Source: DASPXY01 sp038227745
Lineage (GTDB): Bacteria > Planctomycetota > Planctomycetia > Gemmatales > Gemmataceae
DNA: 17,337 bases
Direction: 5' to 3'
NCBI GenBank assembly: GCA_038227745.1
Contig: JBBRPS010000106.1
Coordinates: 1-17,337, forward strand
Made by a program: the position numbers and the translations under genes
Part shown: positions 1 to 8,090 of the stretch, one piece after another
How the letters are laid out: each line of letters opens with the position of its first letter
How positions within the stretch are numbered: position 1 is the stretch's first letter
The notes under the pieces: model-generated
Told to the model about the DNA's origin: nothing
The model's database searches: none
What the model saw: only the letters and a program-made list of their open reading frames with translations

Positions 1-62
1 CGGACCATAACGCTAACGGGGCTCTTGGCGATGAACTTCTCGAAAACCTGATCCAGCAACAT
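1..62 (-). CDS. IS4-type transposase, N-terminal end only (runs off window)
   Basis: The minus strand gives ATG at 62 followed by an open frame to the window edge; the 20 visible residues begin MLLDQVFEKF and end SPVSVMV. This resembles the opening of IS4-family transposases I know from planctomycetes, which start with a similar LFEKF...PVSVM pattern. An AGGAGG ribosome binding site sits just upstream of the ATG. The catalytic DDE domain lies outside the window. The gene lies immediately beside a methyltransferase gene that stops prematurely, which supports an insertion event. The family call rests on only 20 residues and is tentative. Confidence 0.5.
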   Translation of the reverse strand, partial: MLLDQVFEKFIAKSPVSVMV

Positions 63-89
63 GGTGCCGCCTCCTGCAGTAAGCGTATC

Positions 90-119
90 CCCTTGTACCC
101 CAGCATCTTACCACAAGGG
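90..119. repeat. Hairpin-forming inverted repeat near the IS end
   Basis: CCCTTGT at 90-96 is perfectly complementary to ACAAGGG at 113-119, with a 16-base spacer. It lies between the transposase start and the truncated methyltransferase. Subterminal hairpins are common at IS ends, where they can bind transposase or block read-in transcription. The exact terminal inverted repeat and target duplication cannot be placed because the other IS end is outside the window. Confidence 0.4.
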
Positions 120-123
120 CTAC

Positions 124-1872
124 TCACATTGGAAGGGCTGCCGGCCCCTCGTAGACCAGCGGCTCCAGGGTGAACTGCACGATAGGGTCGGTCAGGCTGC
201 GGGGCGTGTAGTGCGTGCCGGATGAGCGGCGGTCGGTCCCCTCGGTGACGTAGACGCTGCCCGGCGGGATCACCACGGGGTAACCGAACGTGTCCCGCCG
301 CACGAGGCCGGCGAACGGCAGCACCCGCCCCAGCAACTCCGCGTCGTTGCCGCAGGCGGTGCGGAAGCAGGCCAACTCCGATCCCTCGACCGCCGCCGCC
401 AACGCCTTGCGGATGGCCGGCTCCGACCGCCCCGTGGCCTCCTTGAGGACGCGGTGCAGATCCTTCTCCCCCTGCTGTCGCAACCGCTCGACCTCGGCTA
501 GGGCGACCTCGGGCTCCTTGTCCTTGGTGCCGGACAGGCCCAGGTACGGCTCCCTCGCCCGGCGGGCCGTGTGGTCGAGCAAGCCCTCGTAGACGTGGCC
601 GATCTGCTCGATGTCCAGGGCCCGGAAGCTGAGCCGGCGGGCCTCGGCCGGCCCTCCGCCAGGCACCTTGATTTGCAGCACCTGCAAAGCCTCCAGCAGG
701 TGCAGCACGGTGCGGTTGTTGACCGGCAGCGGCGTGGCCGGTGTCTCACGCCACCTCGTGCCCCGCCAGCGGCCCTCCAGGAAGGGGAACCGGTCGGGGT
801 CGAACAGGTGCCCGCCGTAGGCCGGCAGGGTGAGGCGGTGGTGCTCGCCGCCGCCGTGGACGGTCCGGAAGGTGGACAGCAGCCGCACCCAGGCGTCGAG
901 CCGACGTTCCAGCACCTCCTCGCCGTGCTTGTCAGCCTCCTCCCGCAGCCGCTCGCGGAGCGTGGAGACGGCGTAGTGCTGGTCGTAGAGCGGGTCGCCA
1001 AGGAGCAGCAGGCCCCGCTCCTCGGCAGAGAAGAGGAAGACCAGCCGCATCATGACGGTGAGGGCGGCCTCGTACAGCTCGGCCTCGGGCACCTCGCCCA
1101 GCAGTTCGCGGCCGTGGTCCTGGTCGGCCCGGTCGAGCGACTGGATCAGCACCTCGACGGCCTTGCGGACCTGATAGCCGAGCTGGTCGGTGACCTCCTG
1201 CTGGTTGCTGGCGGACTCGGCCAGCATGGCGGCCAGCGTCTCGTCCTCGGGGACGCTGAAGAACCGCCGGGCCGACAGCAGCGTGCGGAAGGCCCGCAGG
1301 GTGATCGGCTCCTCGAGCCAGTACGAGGCGTACCAGGAAGCGAAGCCGGTGGTCTCGCCGCGAGGGGCGTCCACCAGCATCCAACGTTCGCCGTTGGTGA
1401 CCAGGCCGAGGCGGATGCCGGTCGCGTGCAGCAGCTCCATCATCCGCGTGGCCGGCGACGCCTTCCAGTGCCGCTCGGCCAGGGGGCGGTCGAGGTTCTG
1501 CCCCGGAGGGTAAGCCTGAACGAGCAGCAGGGCCGTGTCGCCCTGCATGACAGCCACGTCGGGCCGCAGCGTCTCGCCGTGTTCGGCGACGGTGCAGCGG
1601 ATGGTCGGCGGGACGGCCTGCCCCTCCGCCAGCACGTCGTCGGGCAGCTCCAGCGTCTGGGTGAGGACGAACCGCACCCAGGCCCGGTGCATCGCGGCCT
1701 CCCGGCTCGCGTCCTCCCACTCGTCGTGGGCCAGACGCAGCACACGGAAGTGCTCGGGGTCGTGGCCGTCGAGGCCCTGCGGCAGCACCCGCAGCAGCAC
1801 GGGCATGGACAGGAACGGGCCGGACACCTCGACCAGCGAGAGCCATTCGGCGTGGTGACGTGCGATGGACAT
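124..1872 (-). pseudogene. drmMI: DrmMI-like DISARM adenine methyltransferase, truncated by IS
   Basis: This is the N-terminal 582 residues of a large BREX PglX/DISARM DrmMI-type N6-adenine methyltransferase, which normally modifies host DNA so it is spared. The frame starts at ATG 1872, preceded by a GGGAGGG-type site and 15 bases after the stop of the upstream gene. The N-terminal domain is helical. Near residues 552-575 it reaches the signature GTHYTPRSLTDPIV that opens the Eco57I-like methyltransferase domain in this family. A few residues later it ends (LPM, stop) at the IS border. The SAM-binding motif and the NPPY catalytic motif, expected further on, are missing, so no methylation is likely. 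Helicase-first order matches class 1 DISARM (drmD then drmMI); a PglX from BREX or a type IIG enzyme is the alternative. Family membership is clear; the exact subtype is inferred from the neighbour. Confidence 0.65.
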
Positions 1873-1887
1873 GGACCTGCCCTCCCG

Positions 1888-2649
1888 TCAAGACGGTTCC
1901 GCCGGGGATGGAATGGCCCGCCCCGGGCCGCCTTTCGCACAGAGGAAGCGGATCACGTTGGTGCCCAGCCGCTCGTTCGCGGAGACGCCGGGCCATTCGA
2001 CGCCGGTCGGGCCGGTGTAGGGGTCGTAGAACAGGCCGGCCGACACGACCAGGACGGCACCCCCGTTGCCCCCACGCCAGACGGCCATACAGGCGAGTTC
2101 CCGGCCGCAGAAGTCGGAGGGGAGGTCTTTGTCGGCGTTGATGGCCAGTTGCCGGTCGGACGCGACGAGGACTGGGGACGACTCCCCGCTGGACCAGATC
2201 GCAGTCGCCTGCTGGACGGCGACCTCCTGCACCCCAGCCAGCAGCCCTTCGTCGCGGAACGAGTGCGGGCTGCGGCCAAGGTTGAACACCGGGCCGCTGT
2301 CGGCGATCTTGATCCGCGACGTGGTCAGGTCGTACCGGGCGAGGAACCCGTTCATGAGGTCGATGTCGTTGATGTCTGCCTGCACCAGCAGCCTGGCCCC
2401 TGCGGCGACGCGGTCGTGGAGCTTCTGGGTGAACTCGGGAGAGTAGAGGGGCTCCGCGTTGGGGAGGAAGAAGGCGTCCGCCCTGTCCATCAGGGCGTAG
2501 GCTTCCCGCCAGGCCGCCAGGTTCTCGTCGTGGGAGTCGCTACCGCGGAACCAACGGACCTCCGTCCCCAGCCCCTTCGCAAGCTCCGAAAGCCGCTGGA
2601 ACTTGAAGGCGTCGCGAGGCGACAGGACGTGCATGTACTCGATGAGCAA
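1888..2649 (-). CDS. Unknown protein, GATase1/DUF4350-like fold suspected, inside DISARM locus
   Basis: A 253-residue protein lying between the drmD-like helicase and the drmMI-like methyltransferase, all on one strand and probably one transcript. I chose the TTG start at 2649 because GGAGG lies 6 bases upstream and because an upstream ATG would overlap the helicase; an ATG 5 codons in (MHVLSP) is an alternative. The sequence opens IEYMHVLSPRD. It contains ADAFFLPNAEPLYSPEF followed by a helix and AGARLLVQADINDIDLMNGFL, then near the C-terminus AVLVVSAGLFYDPYTGPTG and NVIRFLC. Alternating strands and helices with a 'place line, find gap, assess length' pattern resemble class I glutamine-amidotransferase-like (ThuA/DUF4350) domains, but I see no clear nucleophile elbow. 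No membrane segment or signal peptide. I do not recognise it as a standard DISARM component; function unknown. Confidence 0.7.
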   Translation of the reverse strand: MLIEYMHVLSPRDAFKFQRLSELAKGLGTEVRWFRGSDSHDENLAAWREAYALMDRADAFFLPNAEPLYSPEFTQKLHDRVAAGARLLVQADINDIDLMNGFLARYDLTTSRIKIADSGPVFNLGRSPHSFRDEGLLAGVQEVAVQQATAIWSSGESSPVLVASDRQLAINADKDLPSDFCGRELACMAVWRGGNGGAVLVVSAGLFYDPYTGPTGVEWPGVSANERLGTNVIRFLCAKGGPGRAIPSPAEPS

Positions 2650-2680
2650 GGGACACCTCCTCGCGGCCTGGCCGGCCGCG

Positions 2681-5600
2681 TCACATGGCTCCGGCAAGCC
2701 GCTTCGGCACAAGGTACGTCACGGCCACAGGGAACAGCCGGGGCTGCGGGTCGGCGAAGCGGGACCCGACCGCCGCCGTCTCCTTCTCGATCTCGTCCGG
2801 AATCTGCACCACCCTGGCCCGCAGGGCGTCCACGTTCCGCTCGAACTGCTCCCGCTCGGGCGTGCTGAACAGCTCCCGCTGCTGGTACTCCGGGGCGTCC
2901 AGCTCGGCCTGGATGGCCTTCCGCAGCTCCGTCAGGATGGCGGTGATGTCCCGAACCTCCCGTTCGGCCCGCTCGGCCAGTTCCCGTTGGAGGGCCGCCG
3001 CACGGTCGTCCATGCGGGCCTCCAGGGCTTTGATCAACGACGCGGAGTGTTTCGGCCACAGCTCCACTAGTCGCTGCCTGACGCCCTCGGTCGGCTCGTC
3101 GGGCAAGGCCGCCGCCAGGGCGTCGCGGACCTGGCCGACGTTCATGCGTGCGAACCGCCCCTCGCGGATGAAGCCGCCGGCGGCGATGACCTCCTCGTGC
3201 AGGCGGTGGCGGTCGCCGCCGATCAGCACCAGCCGGGCGTGGCCGATCATGGCCGGCGTGTCGAGGACGTGGTCTGGCACCACCCGTGCGGCGACCCGAT
3301 GCAGCCGCTTGCGGCCCTCCCGCGACCAGACCTCTTCCCGCAGCAGCCGCAGCGACATCTGCACGAGGCGGTGGTTGAGGTGGGCCAGCACCACGTCGTC
3401 GCGGCCCTCGACCATCTGCGGGTCGAAGACGACGGGGCGGACCTCCTTCGTGTGCGGGTGCTCCAGGCCGATGGAGCAGGCGGCCCAGCTGCCCTTGAGG
3501 GCGGGCAGGTGGAAGACGGGGCAGGCGGCCCTCCTGCCGGCCGGGTCGGGCCAGATGCCCTTCGCCTGGGCAGGCACCAGCGGCGGCTGGCCCGCCAGGT
3601 CCAGGGCGATCTCGACGACGGCCTGGATGTTCTCCGGCGACAGCCGCATCTCCTGCCGGGTGTAGCGGTACTGGTCGAGCAGTTGCTCGACCTGGACCTT
3701 GAGGTCCCGCTCGAACTTGAGCAGCTTGCGGACGGGCTCGGCTCCCCGCTCGGCGTCGGCGGTGTCCAGCCGACTGCGGCGGCCCAGCATGGCCTCCTCG
3801 ACCTGCTGGGCGATGACCGGGCCGACCTTGCCGAGGTCCTCGCGTATCTGCTCGACCTTCTCGCAGGCCCGGAACAGGAACTCCAGGTCGCCCTCCAGGT
3901 CGCCCGCCGACGTGAAGCCGCTGGACCGCTGCTTGTAGCCCTTGCCGACGAAGTGGTAGATGCGGACCTCCTTGGCCCGCTGGCCGTGGCGATCGACGCG
4001 GCCGTTCCGCTGCTCCATGCGGTTGGGGTTCCAGGGGACCTCGTAGTGGACCAGCCGGTGGCAGTGGTTCTGAAGGTCGATGCCCTCGCTGGCGGCGTCG
4101 GTGGCCAGCAGGATGCGGACGGGGCTGCCCGCCGGGTCGTACTGGAAGGCCGCCTTGATCCGCTCCCGTTCCTCGGAGTCCATGCCGCCGTAGAGCGTCA
4201 TCAGGCGGTCGCTGCCCGCCAGCCCCTCGCTGGCCAGGAGCGTCTGGAGCCACTTCTGCGTGGCCCGGTATTCGGTGAAGATGATGACCCGCTCGTTCGC
4301 CCACTTGCCGCCTGGCTTGAGGGTGGCGTGCAGCCAGCGGATCAGCTCCGCGGCCTTGCTGTCGGGCCGGGCCGAGGCCGCCTGTGCCCAGGCCCGCATC
4401 TCGTCCAGCAGGGCCCGCTCCTCCTGGCCGGGTTCGCGGAAGAGCAGCGAGGCGGTCTCGACGGCGTCGCCGGCGGTGGCCTCGGACTCCTCGTCGTCGG
4501 CGTATTCCTGCTCGACCGCGTCGATTTGCCGCCTGAGCACGCCCAGCGTGGGCCGGGCCGCGGCCTGCCGCTTGCGGGCCTGCCGCAGCGACTGCTCGTG
4601 CTTGGCGAGGGTCGCCGCGAACGCAGCCGGGCTGGAGAACAGCCGCTTCTTCAGCAGCTTGAGGACGAACTCCGTCGCGGTCCGTCCCGCGTCGTCACCG
4701 GCGTCCCGCTGCCGCGACTCGGCATACTCACGCAGGGCGGCGTGGATGCGACGCTCGGCCTGGGTGTAGGGCACCTCGATGGCGTCCAGCTTCCGCTCGG
4801 GGAACCGCGAGCTACCGTCCCACCGCCTGGGCAGCTCCGACTTCAGCCGCCGCACCATGACGGCCCCGAGCTGCTGGCGGTCGGGCACGACGCCGCGGGC
4901 GAACCGCTGGGCGTCGAGCAGCTCCAGCAAGGCCGAGAACGACTCGGGGTAGCCGTTGTGCGGCGTGGCCGTCAGGAACAGCTTGTGCTCGAAGTGCGGG
5001 GCCAGCAGGCGGACGGCCTCGGTGCGGAGCGAGTCGGTGGCGTACTGGCCCCGGCCGGCGGGGGCGACGTTGTGTGCTTCATCGAGAATCAGCAGGTCGA
5101 ACCGCCGGGGGTAGGCCGGCTCGCCCTCGGCCGGCAACGCCTCGCGGAATAGCCGCAGGGGCCTCTCCCGCTTGAGGAAGTCGATGGAGGTGATCAACCG
5201 CGGGAAGTGCGTCCACGGGTTGACGTGCAAGCCACGGCTGCGACGTAGGTGACGCAGCAACTCGCTGTCCACGATGCGGAAGTCGAGGCCGAACTTGTCC
5301 CGCATCTGGTCCCGCCACTGGACCTGGAGAGAGGCCGGGCAGACGACCAGGATGCGGCGTGCCCGGTGGCGGATGATCAGCTCGAGGGCGACAAGGCCAG
5401 CCTCGATCGTTTTTCCGAGCCCCACCGCGTCGAAGATTCCAAGGCTGACACGGGGCATCTGGATGGCCCGCACCACGGGGTCGAGCTGATAGTCCTGAAT
5501 CTCGATGCCGGAGCGGAAGGGAGCCTGGATGGAGCGGATGTCGGCGGTGCTTGCCGCCCCCCACCGCACGGCGTCGAGGAAGGCGTCGAGACGGGCGGGT

Positions 5601-5854
5601 GGGTCGAAGCCGGTCGGTTCGGGCAGGGCCAGTTTCTCGTGGACGCGGGTGCCGGGCTCCAGCTCCCAGATGACTTGCAGTTCCTCGCCGAGGGCGTCGT
5701 CCTCGACGGAGGTGAGGGTGACGAGGTTCTGGACGGGGCGGGCCGACTTCAGGGGGCTGGCCGGCAGCGTGCTGGCCTCGACCTCGGTGACGACGTAACG
5801 CCGCTGCCGCACATCGACCAGCTGGCCCTGCTCGGGCACTGATGTCGCACTCAT
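2681..5854 (-). CDS. drmD: SNF2-like helicase, DISARM DrmD type
   Basis: A 1057-residue superfamily 2 (SNF2/RapA-like) ATPase. Motifs in order: Walker A GLGKT near residues 144-149, DEAH at 258-261, motif III TATPHNG near 295-301, VIIFTEYR near 523-530, ATDAASEGIDL near 584-594, and the arginine-finger motif VI QRNGRVDRHGQ near 615-625. A charged linker rich in Arg/Glu (about 360-490) separates the two RecA lobes, and a long C-terminal region follows. Length and the N-terminal opening (PEQGQLVDVRQRRYVV) match DrmD of class 1 DISARM, an antiphage system that acts on incoming DNA. ATG 5854 is preferred over an upstream ATG (5914): it has GAGG 6 bases upstream and the preceding 20 residues look non-native. 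The ATPase appears intact, although its partner methyltransferase is cut. drmA, drmB and drmC are not in the window. Confidence 0.85.
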   Translation of the reverse strand: MSATSVPEQGQLVDVRQRRYVVTEVEASTLPASPLKSARPVQNLVTLTSVEDDALGEELQVIWELEPGTRVHEKLALPEPTGFDPPARLDAFLDAVRWGAASTADIRSIQAPFRSGIEIQDYQLDPVVRAIQMPRVSLGIFDAVGLGKTIEAGLVALELIIRHRARRILVVCPASLQVQWRDQMRDKFGLDFRIVDSELLRHLRRSRGLHVNPWTHFPRLITSIDFLKRERPLRLFREALPAEGEPAYPRRFDLLILDEAHNVAPAGRGQYATDSLRTEAVRLLAPHFEHKLFLTATPHNGYPESFSALLELLDAQRFARGVVPDRQQLGAVMVRRLKSELPRRWDGSSRFPERKLDAIEVPYTQAERRIHAALREYAESRQRDAGDDAGRTATEFVLKLLKKRLFSSPAAFAATLAKHEQSLRQARKRQAAARPTLGVLRRQIDAVEQEYADDEESEATAGDAVETASLLFREPGQEERALLDEMRAWAQAASARPDSKAAELIRWLHATLKPGGKWANERVIIFTEYRATQKWLQTLLASEGLAGSDRLMTLYGGMDSEERERIKAAFQYDPAGSPVRILLATDAASEGIDLQNHCHRLVHYEVPWNPNRMEQRNGRVDRHGQRAKEVRIYHFVGKGYKQRSSGFTSAGDLEGDLEFLFRACEKVEQIREDLGKVGPVIAQQVEEAMLGRRSRLDTADAERGAEPVRKLLKFERDLKVQVEQLLDQYRYTRQEMRLSPENIQAVVEIALDLAGQPPLVPAQAKGIWPDPAGRRAACPVFHLPALKGSWAACSIGLEHPHTKEVRPVVFDPQMVEGRDDVVLAHLNHRLVQMSLRLLREEVWSREGRKRLHRVAARVVPDHVLDTPAMIGHARLVLIGGDRHRLHEEVIAAGGFIREGRFARMNVGQVRDALAAALPDEPTEGVRQRLVELWPKHSASLIKALEARMDDRAAALQRELAERAEREVRDITAILTELRKAIQAELDAPEYQQRELFSTPEREQFERNVDALRARVVQIPDEIEKETAAVGSRFADPQPRLFPVAVTYLVPKRLAGAM

Positions 5855-5885
5855 GATGACCTCGCCCCAGGAAAAACATCCCGAC

Positions 5886-5914
5886 AAGGTAGACAGCCAA
5901 GATCGGTGACGCAA
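5886..5914 (-). promoter_or_regulatory. Possible promoter for the drmD operon
   Basis: On the minus strand TTGCGT (5914-5909), a 17-base spacer and TACCTT (5891-5886) form a weak sigma70-like match about 30 bases upstream of the drmD start. It is the best pair I found in this divergent intergenic region, but the -10 box is poor. Confidence 0.3.
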
Positions 5915-5976
5915 GCTCCGTAGCCGCCTCGACGAGCGACTGCGTCGCTTCCCCTTTGTTCTTCGACAGGGAGGGG

Positions 5977-6005
5977 TTGACTCGACCTCGTACCGCCGGT
6001 ATGAT
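5977..6005 (+). promoter_or_regulatory. Sigma70-type promoter of the XRE-ImmA-TS-kinase operon
   Basis: TTGACT (5977-5982), exactly 17 bases, then TATGAT (6000-6005): five of six consensus positions in each box. The predicted transcript would begin near 6012, about 50 bases before the first gene. The -10 box lies inside an inverted repeat, so a bound repressor would block it. No other comparably good promoter is evident before 10904, consistent with one operon. Confidence 0.75.
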
Positions 6006-6014
6006 TTTCATACC
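5991..6014. promoter_or_regulatory. Operator-like overlapping inverted repeats on the promoter
   Basis: Three half-sites overlap the -10 region: TACC-GCC-GGTA (5991-6001) and the perfect 7-bp repeat GGTATGA-TTT-TCATACC (5998-6014), sharing the central GGTA. The position, on the promoter of an operon whose first gene is an XRE regulator, makes autoregulation by that protein the natural inference. Confidence 0.6.
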
Positions 6015-6062
6015 AGAGGTGCGGTCGCCCGTCAACCTCATTCCAGGAACGGGAAGGTCATC

Positions 6063-6410
6063 GTGGACGCAATGGAGTCCAGGAGGCAGGCCATCGCCGC
6101 GAGGCTCAGGGCCGCCCGCGAGCAGGCTGGGTTGTCGCAGGGCCAGGCGGCCAAGGTGCTGGGCGTCCATCGGCCCGCCGTCACCGAGATGGAGGCCGGC
6201 CGCCGCAGCGTCTCCGCCGAGGAGCTGGCCGCCCTAGCCGACGCCTACGGCGTGAGCGTCAACTGGCTGGTCGAGGCCGAAACCGCCGACCCCGCCCGCG
6301 ACCGGACGGAGCTGGCCGCCCGCGAACTCGGCAAGCTCAAGGCCGAGGATCTCGACCGGCTGATGCAGCTGCTGTCCAGCTTGAAGCGGTCGGGGGAGAA
6401 GGAGTCGTGA
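6063..6410 (+). CDS. XRE-family helix-turn-helix regulator
   Basis: A 115-residue DNA-binding protein. The HTH spans about residues 10-65: LRAAREQAGLSQGQAAKVLG is the first half and VHRPAVTEMEAGRRSVSAEE contains the recognition helix, followed by LAALADAYGVSVNWL, typical of the Cro/C1-type fold. The C-terminal tail (LKAEDLDRLMQLLSSLK) is a probable amphipathic helix for dimerisation or partner contact. I take GTG 6063 as start because GGAAGG lies a few bases upstream; ATG 6072 is possible but has no good site. It overlaps the next gene by 4 bases (GTGA), so the two are translationally coupled. Next to an ImmA/IrrE peptidase, such a regulator is usually the repressor cleaved to induce the element; here the target would be the operator at 5991-6014. 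Confidence 0.9.
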   Translation: MDAMESRRQAIAARLRAAREQAGLSQGQAAKVLGVHRPAVTEMEAGRRSVSAEELAALADAYGVSVNWLVEAETADPARDRTELAARELGKLKAEDLDRLMQLLSSLKRSGEKES

Positions 6411-7285
6411 CCCGCAAACAACGGTTTGCCCGCGACGCCCTCCAGCGGGCCCTCGCGGTCCGCCGGGACGCGGACATCCCGTCCCACCTCCCCCTGAGCG
6501 TCTTCGACCTGGCGGGCCAGCGGGGGGTCGATGTGTGGTTCAAGGCCCTGCCCAGCATGGAAGGCATGTACAGCCGGAGCCCGACGCCGGCGATGGTCGT
6601 CTCCAGCTTGCGGCCTGCGGGCCGGCAGGTCTACACCGGCGGCCACGAGCTGGGACACCACGAGTACGGGCACGGGTTCCGCGTCGATGAATACCTGGAG
6701 GCCGGCCGGCGGGACGACAGTGACGAGGAGTTCCTGGCCGACTGCTTCGCCGGGTTCCTGCTGATGCCCAAGGCCGCAGTCGTCCGCGGCTTTTCCCGCC
6801 GGGGCTGGACGCCAGCGACGGCGACGGCGGATCAGATCTTCACGGTCGCGGGGTGGCTGGGTGTAGGGTACGAGACGCTTATCACCCACATGCAGGCCAG
6901 CGTGGGGCTGCTGGATCGCGGCCGGGCGGCGGCCCTCCGCAAGGAGACGCCCAGGAAGATCAAGTCGCGGCTGCTGGGCGTGGAATGCACCGAGGAGCTG
7001 GTCGTCATCGACGAGCACTGGGAAGGCCGGGCCATCGACATCCAGGTCGGCGACGCGGTCCTGGCCACGCCCGGTGTCGTCGTCGAGCACCCGGGCGTGG
7101 CCGTCGCCCAGAAGGTGCTGTTCGGCACCGTTCTCCGCGGCACGGCACCGGGGCTCGGCCGCATCCACGACCCGACCGTCGGTTGGGCCGGCTTCGTGCG
7201 GGTCTGCCGCCGCGGCTACGCTGGCAGGGCCCGCTTCCGACACCTTGAGGAGACAGAGGATGAGGACGATCCCGATGTTCATTGA
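6407..7285 (+). CDS. ImmA/IrrE-family zinc metallopeptidase
   Basis: A 292-residue protein with the ImmA/IrrE zinc signature: HELGH at residues 80-84 (two zinc-binding His and the catalytic Glu) and a downstream DEEFLADCFAGFLLMP segment near 106-120 that supplies the acidic third ligand. The C-terminal ~130 residues (from about 165) form an extra domain rich in beta strands (VVIDEHWEGRAIDIQVGDAVL), which may sense the inducing signal; I do not recognise it. GTG 6407 overlaps the XRE stop. In ICEBs1-type and other mobile elements ImmA cleaves its partner ImmR repressor, so cleavage of the neighbouring XRE protein is the expected role. The 3' end overlaps the next gene by 26 bases, tying the regulators to the enzymes downstream. 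Confidence 0.85.
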   Translation: MTRKQRFARDALQRALAVRRDADIPSHLPLSVFDLAGQRGVDVWFKALPSMEGMYSRSPTPAMVVSSLRPAGRQVYTGGHELGHHEYGHGFRVDEYLEAGRRDDSDEEFLADCFAGFLLMPKAAVVRGFSRRGWTPATATADQIFTVAGWLGVGYETLITHMQASVGLLDRGRAAALRKETPRKIKSRLLGVECTEELVVIDEHWEGRAIDIQVGDAVLATPGVVVEHPGVAVAQKVLFGTVLRGTAPGLGRIHDPTVGWAGFVRVCRRGYAGRARFRHLEETEDEDDPDVH

Positions 7286-8090
7286 GGACAGGAACCTGTC
7301 CGTGGCCTGGGCACGGGCCTTCTTGCGGGTGATGGGGCGGGGCGTCCGCGGGCTCGCCCCGCTTGTCGTCCACCTGACCGGCTTCGAGCACGACGAGCCG
7401 CAGGAGTCGGACGCCGTCCGCACCTGCCTCGACGACACCTTGAGGGAGCTGGGCCGGCTCCACCCCCGGCGGCACGTCTACGGCTGCCAGACCACCGCGA
7501 ACCTGATCTGCCCGATCAGCTGGTGGGAGCGGGCATCGGACCGGCACGCCTTCTTCGCCAGGTTCCGGGAGTTCTACCCCGGCCTCCGCCGCTGCAACCC
7601 CCTGAACCGCTACGGCACCTACTTCGGTCGGCTGGTGGCCTTCGGCCGCGGCCCCGAGGACGGCAACCAGCTCGAGCACATCATCAAGAACTTCACCGAG
7701 CGGGGCGTCAGCCGCCCGACGGCGATGGCCGCGAGCGTGTTCGACCCGGCCCGCGACCACACCGCCCAGCGGCGTCGCGGCTTCCCCTGCCTCAACCGGG
7801 TGGAGTTCATGCCGCTGGGAGGCGGCAAGCTCGCCCTGAAGGCGGACTACCCCTGCCAGTTCTTGTTCGAGCGGGCCTACGGCAACTACCTCGGGCTGTG
7901 CCGGCTCGGGAAGTTCATGGCCCGCGAGATGGGCCTGGAGCTGACGCAGCTCACCTGCACGGTCGGCATGGCTCTGCGGGGGGAGGTCGCCAAGCGGGAC
8001 GTGAGGGACCTGGAAACGGCCCTCCGGGCGATCCCGGAAGTCCAGGCGGCCCTGGCCGTGGAAGAGGGGCAGCATGCCAACGTCGGGTAA
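7260..8090 (+). CDS. Divergent thymidylate synthase family protein
   Basis: A 276-residue member of the thymidylate synthase/dNMP hydroxymethylase fold. Start ATG 7260 follows GAGGAG. The order of landmarks matches ThyA: RYGTYFGRLV (117-126), NQLEHIIKNFTERGVSRP (136-153, the ThyA DQL...SRR segment), FDP (161-163, for WNP), then GFPC with Cys177 in the nucleophile position, and a long strand-helix block LALKADYPCQ...RAYGNYLGL...MAREMGLELTQLT (191-232). Differences from true ThyA: the His after the nucleophilic Cys is Leu, and the QRSxD phosphate/substrate motif is replaced. Such drift is seen in phage dUMP or dCMP hydroxymethylases. Given its neighbours, a role in making 5-hydroxymethyl-dUMP or a related base is more likely than housekeeping dTMP synthesis. 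Family call is firm, substrate inferred. Confidence 0.75.
   Translation: MRTIPMFIEDRNLSVAWARAFLRVMGRGVRGLAPLVVHLTGFEHDEPQESDAVRTCLDDTLRELGRLHPRRHVYGCQTTANLICPISWWERASDRHAFFARFREFYPGLRRCNPLNRYGTYFGRLVAFGRGPEDGNQLEHIIKNFTERGVSRPTAMAASVFDPARDHTAQRRRGFPCLNRVEFMPLGGGKLALKADYPCQFLFERAYGNYLGLCRLGKFMAREMGLELTQLTCTVGMALRGEVAKRDVRDLETALRAIPEVQAALAVEEGQHANVG

Noticed and set aside
571..2868. Long plus-strand open frame of 765 residues
   Set aside because: It is antisense to three genes with clear family motifs and has no domain; high GC keeps opposite frames open.
2490..4304. Minus-strand frame of 604 residues inside the helicase
   Set aside because: An out-of-frame reading of the helicase, rich in Arg/Pro/Gly and without motifs.
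3197..5152. Plus-strand open frame of 651 residues
   Set aside because: It lies wholly opposite the DrmD-like helicase, whose ATPase motifs are intact; composition is of an antisense shadow.
7260..8090. Housekeeping thymidylate synthase
   Set aside because: Key ThyA residues around the catalytic Cys are changed, and the operon setting points to modification rather than dTMP supply.
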